The translations under genes and the position numbers were made by a program. This document shows, one piece after another, positions 51,311 to 59,383 of a stretch of 64,000 nt of DNA (position 1 is the first letter of the stretch; each line of letters starts with the position of its first letter). The stretch is from Companilactobacillus futsaii JCM 17355 (lineage in GTDB: Bacteria; Bacillota; Bacilli; Lactobacillales; Lactobacillaceae): the NCBI RefSeq assembly GCF_001435505.1, contig NZ_AZDO01000011.1, positions 53,240 to 117,239 on the forward strand, read 5' to 3'. The notes under the pieces are model-generated. The model was not told the DNA's origin and did not search any database. It saw only the letters and a list, made by a program, of their open reading frames with translations.

Positions 51311-52711
51311 TTTACGTTTATATCCACGTCCGCGTTTTGTCTTATTAATTCTCACATTGGTACTTCTTTGCCAGGTATCTTGTAAGCTATTCATAACATC
51401 AGAAATCTGTTTACCTACGTTCCCACGTGATGCGGAAATTAACTGATCGTTACTAATATGAAAAGCAACTTGTAGAATTTCATTGGTGGTTACCTGGTCA
51501 ATGGTTGTAGTTTCCTTAACTGGCTTTTTGTCCATGTCAACACAAGTACGATCGTTCATATAATCGTTAAAATAATAACGTTTGTTTTCAGCAGGATATT
51601 CATTCCAATTGACTGGTACTGGCATATCAAGATAAGACAATATTTGTTCCTCGCTAGGATCTTGAACCATAGCATCTTTTTGATATTTCTCTGCAATTTT
51701 CTGTAAGGAATCTGTTATAAAGATTTGTCCACCATTGTTATATAAAACTTTGGCTTCTGCCAAAACTTGCAGAATATCAGCATCATCTATATTGAACGGA
51801 TCTTTCTTCTTTTCTTGAACATTACATTCAATAGGAAAAAAACGTCTGTTTCCTGTCTTATCCTTCAAGAATTCTGGTGGATTTGAAGTACCAATAAAAG
51901 CAATCTTACGTGGGTGATCTGTCGTGTAGTGTCCGTACGACGGTCTGTAATTGTCAAACTGTGCTGATATAAAAGCCTTGACGTGATCCACATCAGTTCT
52001 ACGCATGGCTGACAACTCACCAATTTCTACAATCCATTTACCTTTTAGTTGCTGGAAGTCGTCCTTAGTTTTACCCATGGACTCTAGCTCATCTAAAAAG
52101 TAATCACGGTATATAGAACCTACTAGGGTACTTTTACCAATACCTTGACCACCAAATAAGATAGGAACAATTTCAAACTTCACACCAGGGTTATAAACTC
52201 TAGCGACTGCACCCGTTAACCAACGTTTACATATCTCACGTGTATATTCGGTATCTTCTGTACCTAAGTAGTCTATGAAAAAAGTTTCAACTCGCTTCAC
52301 GCCGTCCCATGTGACGGATTCAATACGTTGCTTGACGGGGTTAAAAGAGTGATCCATAGCAAACTTTACAATTGCATCACTGATAGCATCTTTTGTAGGA
52401 ACGTAATTGTAATTATCCTCAATAAACAACTTGAGTTTAGAATCATCACTATCTAGCCAGTCACCTGGTTTAGTATCAAGTGAGTAGTTAGGCTTCAATT
52501 TTTGAAGCTGTTCTGAAAACTCGTTGTATTGAAGTAGGTCTTTCAATCTGGCATCATTTTGAAGTATTAAGAATACATTTTTGCTTGAACTAGATCGCAT
52601 CGTGCCTTTATCAGTTTTAAGGAATTGTTCCTTCCATGGTTCAATTTCTACTATTTTTGTACTATTTAATTGGTCTGCTTCTTGCATTAAACTTGTTAGC
52701 TTTTTTTCCAT
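51308..52711 (-). CDS. VapE/D5-type replication helicase-ATPase
   Basis: 467 residues of the virulence-associated E family, superfamily 3-like replicative ATPases of satellites and phages. Walker A is GGQGIGKST; the downstream VEIGELSAMRRTDVDHVKAF and KIAFIGTSNPPEFLKDKTGN are the conserved B/C motifs. The ATG overlaps the prim-pol stop (TGATG). It is the probable initiator for the iteron origin at its 3' end. Confidence 0.92.
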   Translation of the reverse strand: MEKKLTSLMQEADQLNSTKIVEIEPWKEQFLKTDKGTMRSSSSKNVFLILQNDARLKDLLQYNEFSEQLQKLKPNYSLDTKPGDWLDSDDSKLKLFIEDNYNYVPTKDAISDAIVKFAMDHSFNPVKQRIESVTWDGVKRVETFFIDYLGTEDTEYTREICKRWLTGAVARVYNPGVKFEIVPILFGGQGIGKSTLVGSIYRDYFLDELESMGKTKDDFQQLKGKWIVEIGELSAMRRTDVDHVKAFISAQFDNYRPSYGHYTTDHPRKIAFIGTSNPPEFLKDKTGNRRFFPIECNVQEKKKDPFNIDDADILQVLAEAKVLYNNGGQIFITDSLQKIAEKYQKDAMVQDPSEEQILSYLDMPVPVNWNEYPAENKRYYFNDYMNDRTCVDMDKKPVKETTTIDQVTTNEILQVAFHISNDQLISASRGNVGKQISDVMNSLQDTWQRSTNVRINKTKRGRGYKRK

Positions 52712-53508
52712 CAGTCCGCCTTCAATTTTTCTATTTCCCTCATAAGAACTGATCTGTAAATAGTTTCAAGTTCCTTTTGTGGTAAACTTGGCGACACGAA
52801 ACTATTATTAATAACCGACAATAATTCATAAACATTACTAGCACTGGTACCAACTGCTAGCATTGAACCTGCAACACTTGTGATAAAATCATTTCGTTGT
52901 CCCTTGGTAGCACCCTTAACGATCTTATCCAACAAAGCTCCTGTATACTTTTTCAATCGTGGCGTGCCAGAATTAACATTATTAGCTGGCTTATCCTGGG
53001 CAAACTCTAGTAACCAGGTGGGGGCTTGTTTTATGTCATCATAAGAACCAGACACGTGAGCGTAACTAGCACCATCAATGGTACTGGGAGCAATCAAAAT
53101 ATTGTTACACATTAGGTCTATTCCAGACTGGTCAAAGAATGCACTTGTTTGACTTTTGACCTTGACACCAGAGGGGACTTTTAGAAAGTAATGTATTCCA
53201 TTGTGCGGTGTTCGTTCTATTAACGTATCATCTGGTAACCGTCCATATGTTTGAAATACTTTCAGTAGGTTGTGTCTGCCGTTGCCATTGCCATGCATAT
53301 CAACGTCTACCACCATTAAGCCCGACTTCTTTAAATTAATACCGATATTGTTATTAGTTCCTTGAAACCATTCCTGTGCCATAGAATCATCATTTACGGC
53401 ATCACTGAAACCGTGGGTATCTTTCATACCCGACTTACTACCAGGTGCAGTAGGATAGTAGTATATATTTCTTTTGGCTAGTTCTAGTGCCATTTCATAA
53501 GTGGTCAA
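52711..53508 (-). CDS. Bifunctional DNA primase/polymerase (prim-pol)
   Basis: Island replication primase. It contains the metal-binding VVDVDMHGNGNG and later ERTPHNGIHYFLKVPSG of the AEP prim-pol fold, then a primase C-terminal-like helical domain (KGATKGQRNDFITSVAGSML). The start is TTG at 53508 (265 aa), 7 bases after GGAAG; the longer reading from 53541 adds 11 residues without an SD. Coupled to the VapE gene. Confidence 0.9.
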   Translation of the reverse strand: MTTYEMALELAKRNIYYYPTAPGSKSGMKDTHGFSDAVNDDSMAQEWFQGTNNNIGINLKKSGLMVVDVDMHGNGNGRHNLLKVFQTYGRLPDDTLIERTPHNGIHYFLKVPSGVKVKSQTSAFFDQSGIDLMCNNILIAPSTIDGASYAHVSGSYDDIKQAPTWLLEFAQDKPANNVNSGTPRLKKYTGALLDKIVKGATKGQRNDFITSVAGSMLAVGTSASNVYELLSVINNSFVSPSLPQKELETIYRSVLMREIEKLKAD

Positions 53509-53547
53509 TTTATCACTTCCTTGATTTCGTTGCGTACGCAAACAAAT

Positions 53548-53685
53548 TTATTTATCCTCATTGGGGATTTTTTCAATTAGATCACCTAATCGACTATCAA
53601 CTGTATTAATTGAAGCCGACACGGTTTGAACCGCATCTATAAATGCTGTCGCTAGATCAATCTTTTGTTTATTGTTCAAATTCAT
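53548..53685 (-). CDS. 45-codon small gene upstream of prim-pol
   Basis: Starts MNLNNKQKIDLATAFIDAVQ and ends GDLIEKIPNEDK; one amphipathic helix predicted. A weak SD (AGAAGA) precedes the ATG and the gene fits the polarity and spacing of the replication operon. Not recognised. Confidence 0.45.
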   Translation of the reverse strand: MNLNNKQKIDLATAFIDAVQTVSASINTVDSRLGDLIEKIPNEDK

Positions 53686-53836
53686 ACAAACAATATCTTC
53701 TAATTCATTTTCAAGTATTTAAAAACTCCCTAATTTTTGGTATAGTTAAGGTATTAAATAGTTTATCTAAAGGGCTTATCCACGGGGGGTATGTCTTTTT
53801 TTGTATCTTCACTATTTATTTACCTCATTGATCTAT

Positions 53837-53940
53837 TAACTAAAATCTTTGATACATGATAAAATGACAAATGTATTTGTTGTGAAAAATACAGGATAAT
53901 CATTACTTACTTGGTCGGTTAGTAATGGTTATTTTTTTTG
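53837..53940 (+). ncRNA. Candidate small RNA opposite the replication transcript
   Basis: On the plus strand TTAACT-17-TAAAAT (53837-53865) is followed about 30 bases later by a 12-bp hairpin (53896-53907 with 53921-53932) and eight T. The product would be about 70 bases, antisense to the leader of the minus-strand prim-pol/vapE mRNA. The hairpin has no T run on the minus strand, so it does not serve that operon. An iteron copy (53850-53858) lies in the promoter. Confidence 0.45.
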
Positions 53941-53956
53941 TCATTTTTTTGGTTCA

Positions 53957-54178
53957 TTACTGTAATAAAATAGCATCACTAATAGCTTTAGCATATTGAG
54001 CAATTTCATCTGCTAATACGATAGCTGGTACAACTACTTTCTTTTCACCATCGTTCACTGTGATCGTGCTATTTCCTTTTAAAGCATCTAGGTTTGTTTC
54101 AATATTGCGAATGTGTGCTTGAATATCCTCATCTTGTGCTTTAAGGAAATTCATTTCTTCTTCATCATTTTCAAACAT
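53957..54178 (-). CDS. Small acidic protein of the island, unknown
   Basis: 73 residues: acidic N-terminus (MFENDEEEMNFLKAQDEDIQ) and an amphipathic C-terminal helix. GGAGA lies upstream. It follows the next gene by 2 bases; part of the operon starting at the excisionase-like gene. Not recognised. Confidence 0.6.
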   Translation of the reverse strand: MFENDEEEMNFLKAQDEDIQAHIRNIETNLDALKGNSTITVNDGEKKVVVPAIVLADEIAQYAKAISDAILLQ

Positions 54179-54180
54179 GA

Positions 54181-54375
54181 TTATTTCTCCTTAATTATTG
54201 ATTCATAAATTTTAAAGATCTCTTTTGCCTTCATTGCATTATCTGCAATACCTTGGCACAAGTCTGATGCACCAGTAACACTGTAATCTTCACTTCTGAA
54301 AAAAATGTAATCACGTGTTACTTCTGAAATATCATTGGTTAATTCTTGAATTGCATCAATTAATTCTTGTTCCAT
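54181..54375 (-). CDS. Small island protein, unknown
   Basis: 64 residues from ATG 54375 (GGAG 9 bases upstream), starting MEQELIDAIQELTNDISEVT, helical. The longer reading from 54417 begins inside the GCGCCGTGCAAAGC repeat. Not recognised. Confidence 0.55.
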   Translation of the reverse strand: MEQELIDAIQELTNDISEVTRDYIFFRSEDYSVTGASDLCQGIADNAMKAKEIFKIYESIIKEK

Positions 54376-54400
54376 TGGCACCATCTCCATATATAACTGT

Positions 54401-54414
54401 GCGCCGTGCAAAGC
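54401..54414 (+). repeat. GCGCCGTGCAAAGC repeat, copy 1
   Basis: Identical to 55664-55677; the preceding bases (CCATCTCC.CATA) are also similar. A related inverted element TTTGTACGGCGC is at 44360-44371. Confidence 0.7.
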
Positions 54415-54429
54415 CACTATTATATTTTT

Positions 54430-54708
54430 TTAGATTGCTTTATCAGACATATATTTATCCAAGTCTGACTTCTTGAAACGTGTAATTCTATCACCAATTA
54501 AAGTCATTGGGATATTAGAATTTTTTAAAACCTTTTGTGTCATAGTATTTCGTGATACTCCTAAATATTCTGCTGCTGTTCCAATATCCATATACTCGGG
54601 ATATTTTGAACTGTTCTGGCTTTTGCTTAATATCTCGGTAACTGCTTTATCAATTGCCATCTGAATTTCTTCATCAAAGTTTGATGGCATCTGTACGTTC
54701 ATCTGCAT
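54430..54708 (-). CDS. Excisionase-like HTH protein (AlpA/Xis type)
   Basis: 92 residues with a C-terminal MerR-like HTH: YMDIGTAAEYLGVSRNTMTQ, ending TRFKKSDLDKYM. This is the excisionase/AlpA pattern. It is first in the leftward operon, divergent from the repressor gene, as in phage satellites. GGAGA lies upstream of the ATG. Confidence 0.82.
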   Translation of the reverse strand: MQMNVQMPSNFDEEIQMAIDKAVTEILSKSQNSSKYPEYMDIGTAAEYLGVSRNTMTQKVLKNSNIPMTLIGDRITRFKKSDLDKYMSDKAI

Positions 54709-54754
54709 AACGATTTCTCCTTTCCGTTCTTAAAGGTAACAATTTAATCACCTT

Positions 54755-54791
54755 TTGACTACTATTATACTCAATAGATATAATTGTGCAA
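54755..54791. promoter_or_regulatory. Overlapping divergent promoters of repressor and excisionase genes
   Basis: Plus: TTGACT (54755-54760), 18 bases, TATAAT (54779-54784). Minus: TTGCAC (54791-54786), 16 bases, TATAAT (54769-54764). They face each other and overlap. TTAAAGGT (54730-54737) and ACCTTTAA (54791-54798) frame them as possible repressor half sites, with another ACCTTT at 54750. Confidence 0.65.
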
Positions 54792-54850
54792 CCTTTAATT
54801 GCCATTTTCACCAGCAAATGATACTCTTAGTGCATTGGAGGCAATGAAAA

Positions 54851-55648
54851 ATGCTTAAATTTAATCTTGATAAAATACTAAAAGATAATAACGAGAACAT
54901 TAGTGAACTATCACGTGAAACGGGTTTATCAAGAAAAACTCTCACACAATTATCAAACAATGATAGTAAGGGGATTCAACTGAATACCCTCCAAAAACTC
55001 ATGGAACATTTTGATTTGCCAGTCGAAAGTTTTTTTATAAATATAGACAATACTTATGCCTCAATAATTAAATTTGATAATGATAAAACTACAATTCCAG
55101 TAGATATAAACCTTGATATTGATAAAAATAATTTGTTATTATTGCAACTAGTATCTGATGAAAACAATGACAATAAACTCTATTATCATTCTTATCCTAT
55201 AATCTTAAGTTTTTTGAATGGCGAAAATAGCGCTAAAATATTTGGTATCTCAATATTTGAACTTCTAGACTTTAATGATCAACAATATAAGGCGCTTGCA
55301 GACGAAACTAAGAATGAAGTCCTAAAAGAACTGAAAAGAATAAATAAAATTTTATCTAAATTTTCTAAAGAACAATTATTTGTATTGTTCGCTACCGCTC
55401 TTGATCTTGTTTCACCTGATACAGATTTATACGAAGAGTCATTAAAGACTGGTTCACTGCCTTTTTTGATTGATTGTTTCGGTATTCAGGAAGTAGAATT
55501 TATCAATATCAAAAAAAATAAAGATGGCTATATCTTTGAATTACCCGATGATATTATTAATTCCAAAGTAGAGAATTCTACTCACAGTTTATCGATTCTT
55601 TCTAATGGCGATTTAATCAAGTTATTAAACATAAAAAAATCTAATTAA
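54851..55648 (+). CDS. HTH master repressor candidate of the island
   Basis: 265 residues: an N-terminal Cro/XRE-type HTH (NISELSRETGLSRKTLTQLS, about 14-34) and a long unrecognised acidic C-terminal domain. In SaPI-like islands the repressor (Stl) sits next to and on the strand of int, divergent from the replication genes, and its C-terminal part binds a phage inducer protein. Position fits; the inducer cannot be predicted. The ATG lies about 10 bases after GGAGG. Confidence 0.75.
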   Translation: MLKFNLDKILKDNNENISELSRETGLSRKTLTQLSNNDSKGIQLNTLQKLMEHFDLPVESFFINIDNTYASIIKFDNDKTTIPVDINLDIDKNNLLLLQLVSDENNDNKLYYHSYPIILSFLNGENSAKIFGISIFELLDFNDQQYKALADETKNEVLKELKRINKILSKFSKEQLFVLFATALDLVSPDTDLYEESLKTGSLPFLIDCFGIQEVEFINIKKNKDGYIFELPDDIINSKVENSTHSLSILSNGDLIKLLNIKKSN

Positions 55649-55663
55649 CCATCTCCCCATAAA

Positions 55664-55677
55664 GCGCCGTGCAAAGC
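55664..55677 (+). repeat. GCGCCGTGCAAAGC repeat, copy 2
   Basis: Between the repressor gene and int, 22 bases before the int start. Confidence 0.7.
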
Positions 55678-55698
55678 TAGAAATGGGGAAACTAAACT

Positions 55699-56877
55699 AT
55701 GGCAAGTTTTACACAATACAAAACAAAAGATGGTAGTAAATTTTGGCGTTGCCAGTACACCATTGCAACTGATCCATTAACTGGCAAAAGAACTAAACGA
55801 CAAAAACGTGGTTTTAAGACACGCAAAGAATGTGAAATTTATGTAGCTCATCAATTGGCTGACTTAGATAATCACGGTTTTAAAGAAGACACTAACGCAA
55901 CGTACAAAGACGTGTACGATAGTTTCATTGAGTCTTATAGGAAGACGGTCAAAGAAAGCACGCTAAACCACGTCTTAGGAATGTTTAGAATACATATCTT
56001 GCCAGCTTTCGGGAAATATAAGATAAAAAAAATAACCGTTACTACCTGTCAAAAGATAGTAAACGGTTGGTATGATGATTTCTCAGACTATAAAAAGATT
56101 AAGAATTATGCCAATCTTGTTTTTAAAGAAGCCAGACGTTTGAGTATCATATATGAAAACCCTATGGATCTTGTAATTATGCCAAAAAAGAAAGCTAAAA
56201 TACAAAGTGATGATGATAATAAATTTTGGGATAAAAACGAATTACAGGCTTTCATAAATCAAACTAACAAGTATTATGGTGGTCGAAATGAGAAAGCAGT
56301 AGCATTGTTTAGACTACTAGCCTTCACGGGAGCCAGGAAAGCTGAAATATTGGCTTTACAGGTTGCTGACTTTGACTATAAAGATAAGACATTATTAATT
56401 AATAAAACTGTTACAAGGGATATTGATAACCACCAGACTATTGGTACACCTAAAACTATTAATGGCTATCGTACTTTACACTTAGATCAAAATACTGCGG
56501 ATATTTTGAACCATTGGATAAGTACAATGCACAAAGAAATGTTTATGCTTGGATATAATACTGGTTCACGGAACCAATGGATATTTCCTAATACTCACAA
56601 CCAACTATTATCTATGATGAAACCAAACAAGTGGATGGATGCAGTTATTGACTCATACAATAATGATAACAAAAAGAGATTGAAACGTATTACACCACAC
56701 GGTTTACGTCATACCTGGATAACACTTGCTATTGAATCTAATCAACTAACAATCAAACAAATTCAAAAGCAAGCTGGGGATAGTGATGTGAGCGTAATCC
56801 TATCGACCTATGCTCATGTTACCAAACAAGCCACCGAGGAAACAATAGATAAATTTACCAGTTATGTAGGCTTCTAA
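55699..56877 (+). CDS. int: Tyrosine integrase of the island
   Basis: 392 residues: N-terminal arm-binding domain (RQKRGFKTRKECEIYVAHQL), core-binding domain, then the catalytic domain with Arg in FTGARKAEIL, HGLRHTW (His-x-x-Arg) and the nucleophile Tyr in STYAHVT. It lies 97 bases from the right attachment core. SD TGGGGAAA lies upstream. Confidence 0.95.
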   Translation: MASFTQYKTKDGSKFWRCQYTIATDPLTGKRTKRQKRGFKTRKECEIYVAHQLADLDNHGFKEDTNATYKDVYDSFIESYRKTVKESTLNHVLGMFRIHILPAFGKYKIKKITVTTCQKIVNGWYDDFSDYKKIKNYANLVFKEARRLSIIYENPMDLVIMPKKKAKIQSDDDNKFWDKNELQAFINQTNKYYGGRNEKAVALFRLLAFTGARKAEILALQVADFDYKDKTLLINKTVTRDIDNHQTIGTPKTINGYRTLHLDQNTADILNHWISTMHKEMFMLGYNTGSRNQWIFPNTHNQLLSMMKPNKWMDAVIDSYNNDNKKRLKRITPHGLRHTWITLAIESNQLTIKQIQKQAGDSDVSVILSTYAHVTKQATEETIDKFTSYVGF

Positions 56878-56881
56878 ATTT

Positions 56882-56901
56882 CGGAGCCACGAGCGGAGCC
56901 A
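56882..56901 (+). repeat. CGGAGCCACGA / CGGAGCCA repeats, right arm-type site
   Basis: Same orientation as the pair at 44326-44347; 73 bases from the right core. Confidence 0.7.
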
Positions 56902-56973
56902 TTAGGTGTTTAAGCGCTATTAAGCCCTTGTAAGCACTGGTATTATAGGATTTCATCATGTGGGGATATAACC

Positions 56974-56987
56974 CCCATACGGGTGAT
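56974..56987 (+). other. Attachment core attR
   Basis: CCCATACGGGTGAT, identical to the tRNA-Glu 3' end at 44213-44226; no tRNA body precedes it. Confidence 0.88.
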
Positions 56988-57001
56988 TGTGAAATTCTAT
57001 T

Positions 57002-57045
57002 AGCTGTTATATTAGTCAAAATGAGACTGATATAACAGCTTTTTT
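57002..57045 (+). terminator. Terminator beyond attR, probably the original tRNA-Glu terminator
   Basis: AGCTGTTATAT.AGTC pairs with GACT.ATATAACAGCT (long stem, loop AAAATGA), then six T. Before integration it would lie just after the tRNA. Confidence 0.8.
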
Positions 57046-57178
57046 GTTGTTATATTTTATTCTTTGATTAACAAAATTTACAAAGCTAGTTAGTCAAAAG
57101 CTTAGTCAATTTTTATTTGCTTTCACACCTACTCCTAGTAAATAATTATATTAACAAACATTAAGGAGGCTACAAGCT

Positions 57179-57559
57179 ATGAGTTTACTAGATGGACTAC
57201 TTGGTAATGCAACTAATGTCGATCGAGACGCTATTAAAAAAGAATTAAAAGATGTTTTAATCCCAAATGAAGAGGTGGACTTAGCTTTTAAATTAGTTCG
57301 TGACTTAGTGGTCTTCACTAACCATCGACTAATCGTTGTTGATAAACAAGGCGTTACAGGTAAAAAAGTTGACTATAAGACTTTCCCTTATAAGAGTATC
57401 TCTCGTTTTTCTGTTGAAACTACTGGTCATTTTGATTTAGATGCTGAATTAAAAATTTGGATCTCCGGAGCAGTTGAACCAGCACAAGTATTACAATTTA
57501 GAAAAGACAACAGTATCACTACGATCCAAAAGGCTTTAGCCACCGCAATTTTACTTTAA
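57179..57559 (+). CDS. Bacterial PH-domain protein
   Basis: 126 residues of the bPH_1 family: FKLVRDLVVFTNHRLIVVDK, then KKVDYKTFPYKSISRFSVET and a beta-rich C-terminus. Cytoplasmic; function unknown. SD AAGGAGG precedes the ATG. Confidence 0.9.
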   Translation: MSLLDGLLGNATNVDRDAIKKELKDVLIPNEEVDLAFKLVRDLVVFTNHRLIVVDKQGVTGKKVDYKTFPYKSISRFSVETTGHFDLDAELKIWISGAVEPAQVLQFRKDNSITTIQKALATAILL

Positions 57560-57612
57560 AGTGTTATGATACAAAAACAAGTAATATTATTTTCAAAAAA
57601 TGAGGGAACAAA

Positions 57613-58350
57613 ATGAACCAAACCATTGAAAACTTAATCAAACACGTATCAGTTCGGGACTTTAAAGATGAAACTATTAGTGAAAATGCAAAAGAAGAAT
57701 TAGTTAAAGCTGCTCAGAGTGGCTCAACTTCTGAATTTGTTCAAGCTTTCTCTATTATTGAAATTACTGATTCTAATTTACGAAATCAATTATCAGATAT
57801 TACCATCAGTTCACCACACGTCAAAAAAGCCGATACTTTTTATGTCTTCGTTGCTGACCTTAATCGACAAGCAACAATTTTAAAAGCATACAATCAAAAT
57901 TTAGATAGTATCAGAAATATGGAATCACTACTGGTTGCAACAGTTGATACGACCATTGCTGCCCAAAACATGGCTGTGGCCGCTGAATCTATGGGATTAG
58001 GGATTTGCTATATTGGAAGTATTCGCAACAATATTAAACAAGTTGCTAAGTTGTTGAATCTCCCTAAATATACCTTCCCACTTTTTGGAATGACTATTGG
58101 TGTTCCTAAAGTACTTAATCAAACTAAGCCAAGACTTCCAAAAGCAAATCAAGTTTCAGTAAATACTTACAACAATAATCTCTTTAACGATTTATCTTCC
58201 TATGATAATAAGGTAAATGATTATTATGCTAATCGAAAGACTAATCCTCAAGATACAACATGGACTGAAAAGAATTTGACTATTTTCAATCATGTTCACC
58301 GTCCAGAAGTTGCCGACTTTTTATTGGAACAAGGTTTTTCACTTCATTAA
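57613..58350 (+). CDS. NADPH-dependent flavin oxidoreductase (nitroreductase NfsA/FRP type)
   Basis: 245 residues of the nitroreductase fold: HVSVRDFKDE with the FMN-contact serine/arginine, AAQSGSTSEFVQ, and AAESMGLGICYIGSIRNN. Reduces nitroaromatics, quinones or flavins with NADPH. Monocistronic with a terminator behind it. Confidence 0.93.
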   Translation: MNQTIENLIKHVSVRDFKDETISENAKEELVKAAQSGSTSEFVQAFSIIEITDSNLRNQLSDITISSPHVKKADTFYVFVADLNRQATILKAYNQNLDSIRNMESLLVATVDTTIAAQNMAVAAESMGLGICYIGSIRNNIKQVAKLLNLPKYTFPLFGMTIGVPKVLNQTKPRLPKANQVSVNTYNNNLFNDLSSYDNKVNDYYANRKTNPQDTTWTEKNLTIFNHVHRPEVADFLLEQGFSLH

Positions 58351-58355
58351 ATTAT

Positions 58356-58397
58356 AAAAAAGCTATTTCCTTTTTCTGCTGGAAATAGCTTTTTTTG
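58356..58397 (+). terminator. Terminator after the nitroreductase gene
   Basis: AAAAAGCTATTTCC pairs with GGAAATAGCTTTTTT. Confidence 0.92.
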
Positions 58398-58500
58398 AAA
58401 TATTTACAAAAAAATTACACAACTTTACATTAATTGAACAGAAAATATACACTCGTTCTATATTATTTAATCATAGAAATAAATAGTGGGTGTTTATTAT

Positions 58501-59322
58501 ATGAATAATTTAGGCGATATCTTGCGAGAAACTAGACAACAACAACAAATATCCCAAAGCGAAATCTCTGAAGATATTTGTTCACAATCAACCCTTTCAG
58601 AAATCGAACACAACAAATATATCCCCAATATGAAACTACTAATTAATCTTTGTGAGCGATTAGCAGTCGATTTTGACGATCTTTGTTTAGTAGGAAGTTT
58701 CCAAATTTGTCGTGAAAAATATTTCAATCAAAAAGCAGCTAGTTTTTATCGAAAAAGAAAATATCAACAATTGCAAGCTTTCCTGAATCGCCCAACTGTT
58801 TTAGAGACCGTTCAAAATGACGAACAAACTCAAGCTTACTACTTTTATTTGGCATTGTGTTCATTGCATCTCGATCGAGGGTTTGATAAGGCTAAAGAAT
58901 ATCTCAAATTATCTTTGGCCTGCTCAACTAATGGCCGTAAACAAAAAACTCTAACTAGATTGGGTAATATCACTCTAGCTTATGTTTATGCTCAGCAAGG
59001 ACTTAAGACTTCTACCTTTGATCAAATCAAACTAGCCTTTAGACACCTTGAAAAAACAAACTACAATGAGAATTTAAATTTACTATTCTATATTGCTGCC
59101 CTATCTTACTTCCATATTTCCAAATTTGATTTAGCAATTCAAACTTTGGAAAAAGGAATTAATTTTGCCCTTTCAAATAATTCTCATTTTATGATGATCA
59201 ACAGTCTTTACCTAATGGCTAATATTGCTGAAATCGTCAAAGAAGAAAACCACAGTCTAACTCTCAAGAGCTATAACATCTTTAACTCTTTCATTCAACA
59301 ACCGTTTGAAGAAGCCACTTAA
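58501..59322 (+). CDS. XRE regulator with TPR-like C-terminus (RRNPP type), second copy
   Basis: 273 residues from ATG 58501 (GGGTG about 10 bases upstream). HTH at about 6-60 (ISQSEISEDICSQSTLSEIE), then helical repeats. It shares length, layout and the C.Q.T.S.IE motif with the protein at 20,160, so the two are paralogues. No peptide gene seen next to it. The next gene, a NUDIX hydrolase, starts about 60 bases downstream. Confidence 0.85.
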   Translation: MNNLGDILRETRQQQQISQSEISEDICSQSTLSEIEHNKYIPNMKLLINLCERLAVDFDDLCLVGSFQICREKYFNQKAASFYRKRKYQQLQAFLNRPTVLETVQNDEQTQAYYFYLALCSLHLDRGFDKAKEYLKLSLACSTNGRKQKTLTRLGNITLAYVYAQQGLKTSTFDQIKLAFRHLEKTNYNENLNLLFYIAALSYFHISKFDLAIQTLEKGINFALSNNSHFMMINSLYLMANIAEIVKEENHSLTLKSYNIFNSFIQQPFEEAT

Positions 59323-59383
59323 AGAAATCGTTTTCTAAAGATTAGTCTTCCAATGATATAATCCAATTAAAGGCGGTAAAAAA

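Larger units (their letters stand above)
44213..56987 (+). mobile_element. Integrated phage-satellite (PICI)-like island with a decayed prophage module
   Basis: A 12.8-kb segment between 14-bp direct repeats at the 3' end of tRNA-Glu. The integrase gene lies beside the right end. Right part: int and an HTH repressor on the plus strand, divergent from an excisionase-like gene, small genes, prim-pol, VapE-type helicase, iteron origin and three further genes. This is the gene order of Gram-positive phage-inducible islands. No capsid or tail genes are intact, nor a recognisable terminase. Left part: broken prophage lysogeny genes and an IS remnant. The satellite label is inference from gene order; replication and induction are untested. 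Confidence 0.8.

Noticed and set aside
56974..56987. A second tRNA at the right end of the element
   Set aside because: Only the last 14 bases of the tRNA match; the body is missing, so it is the attR copy.
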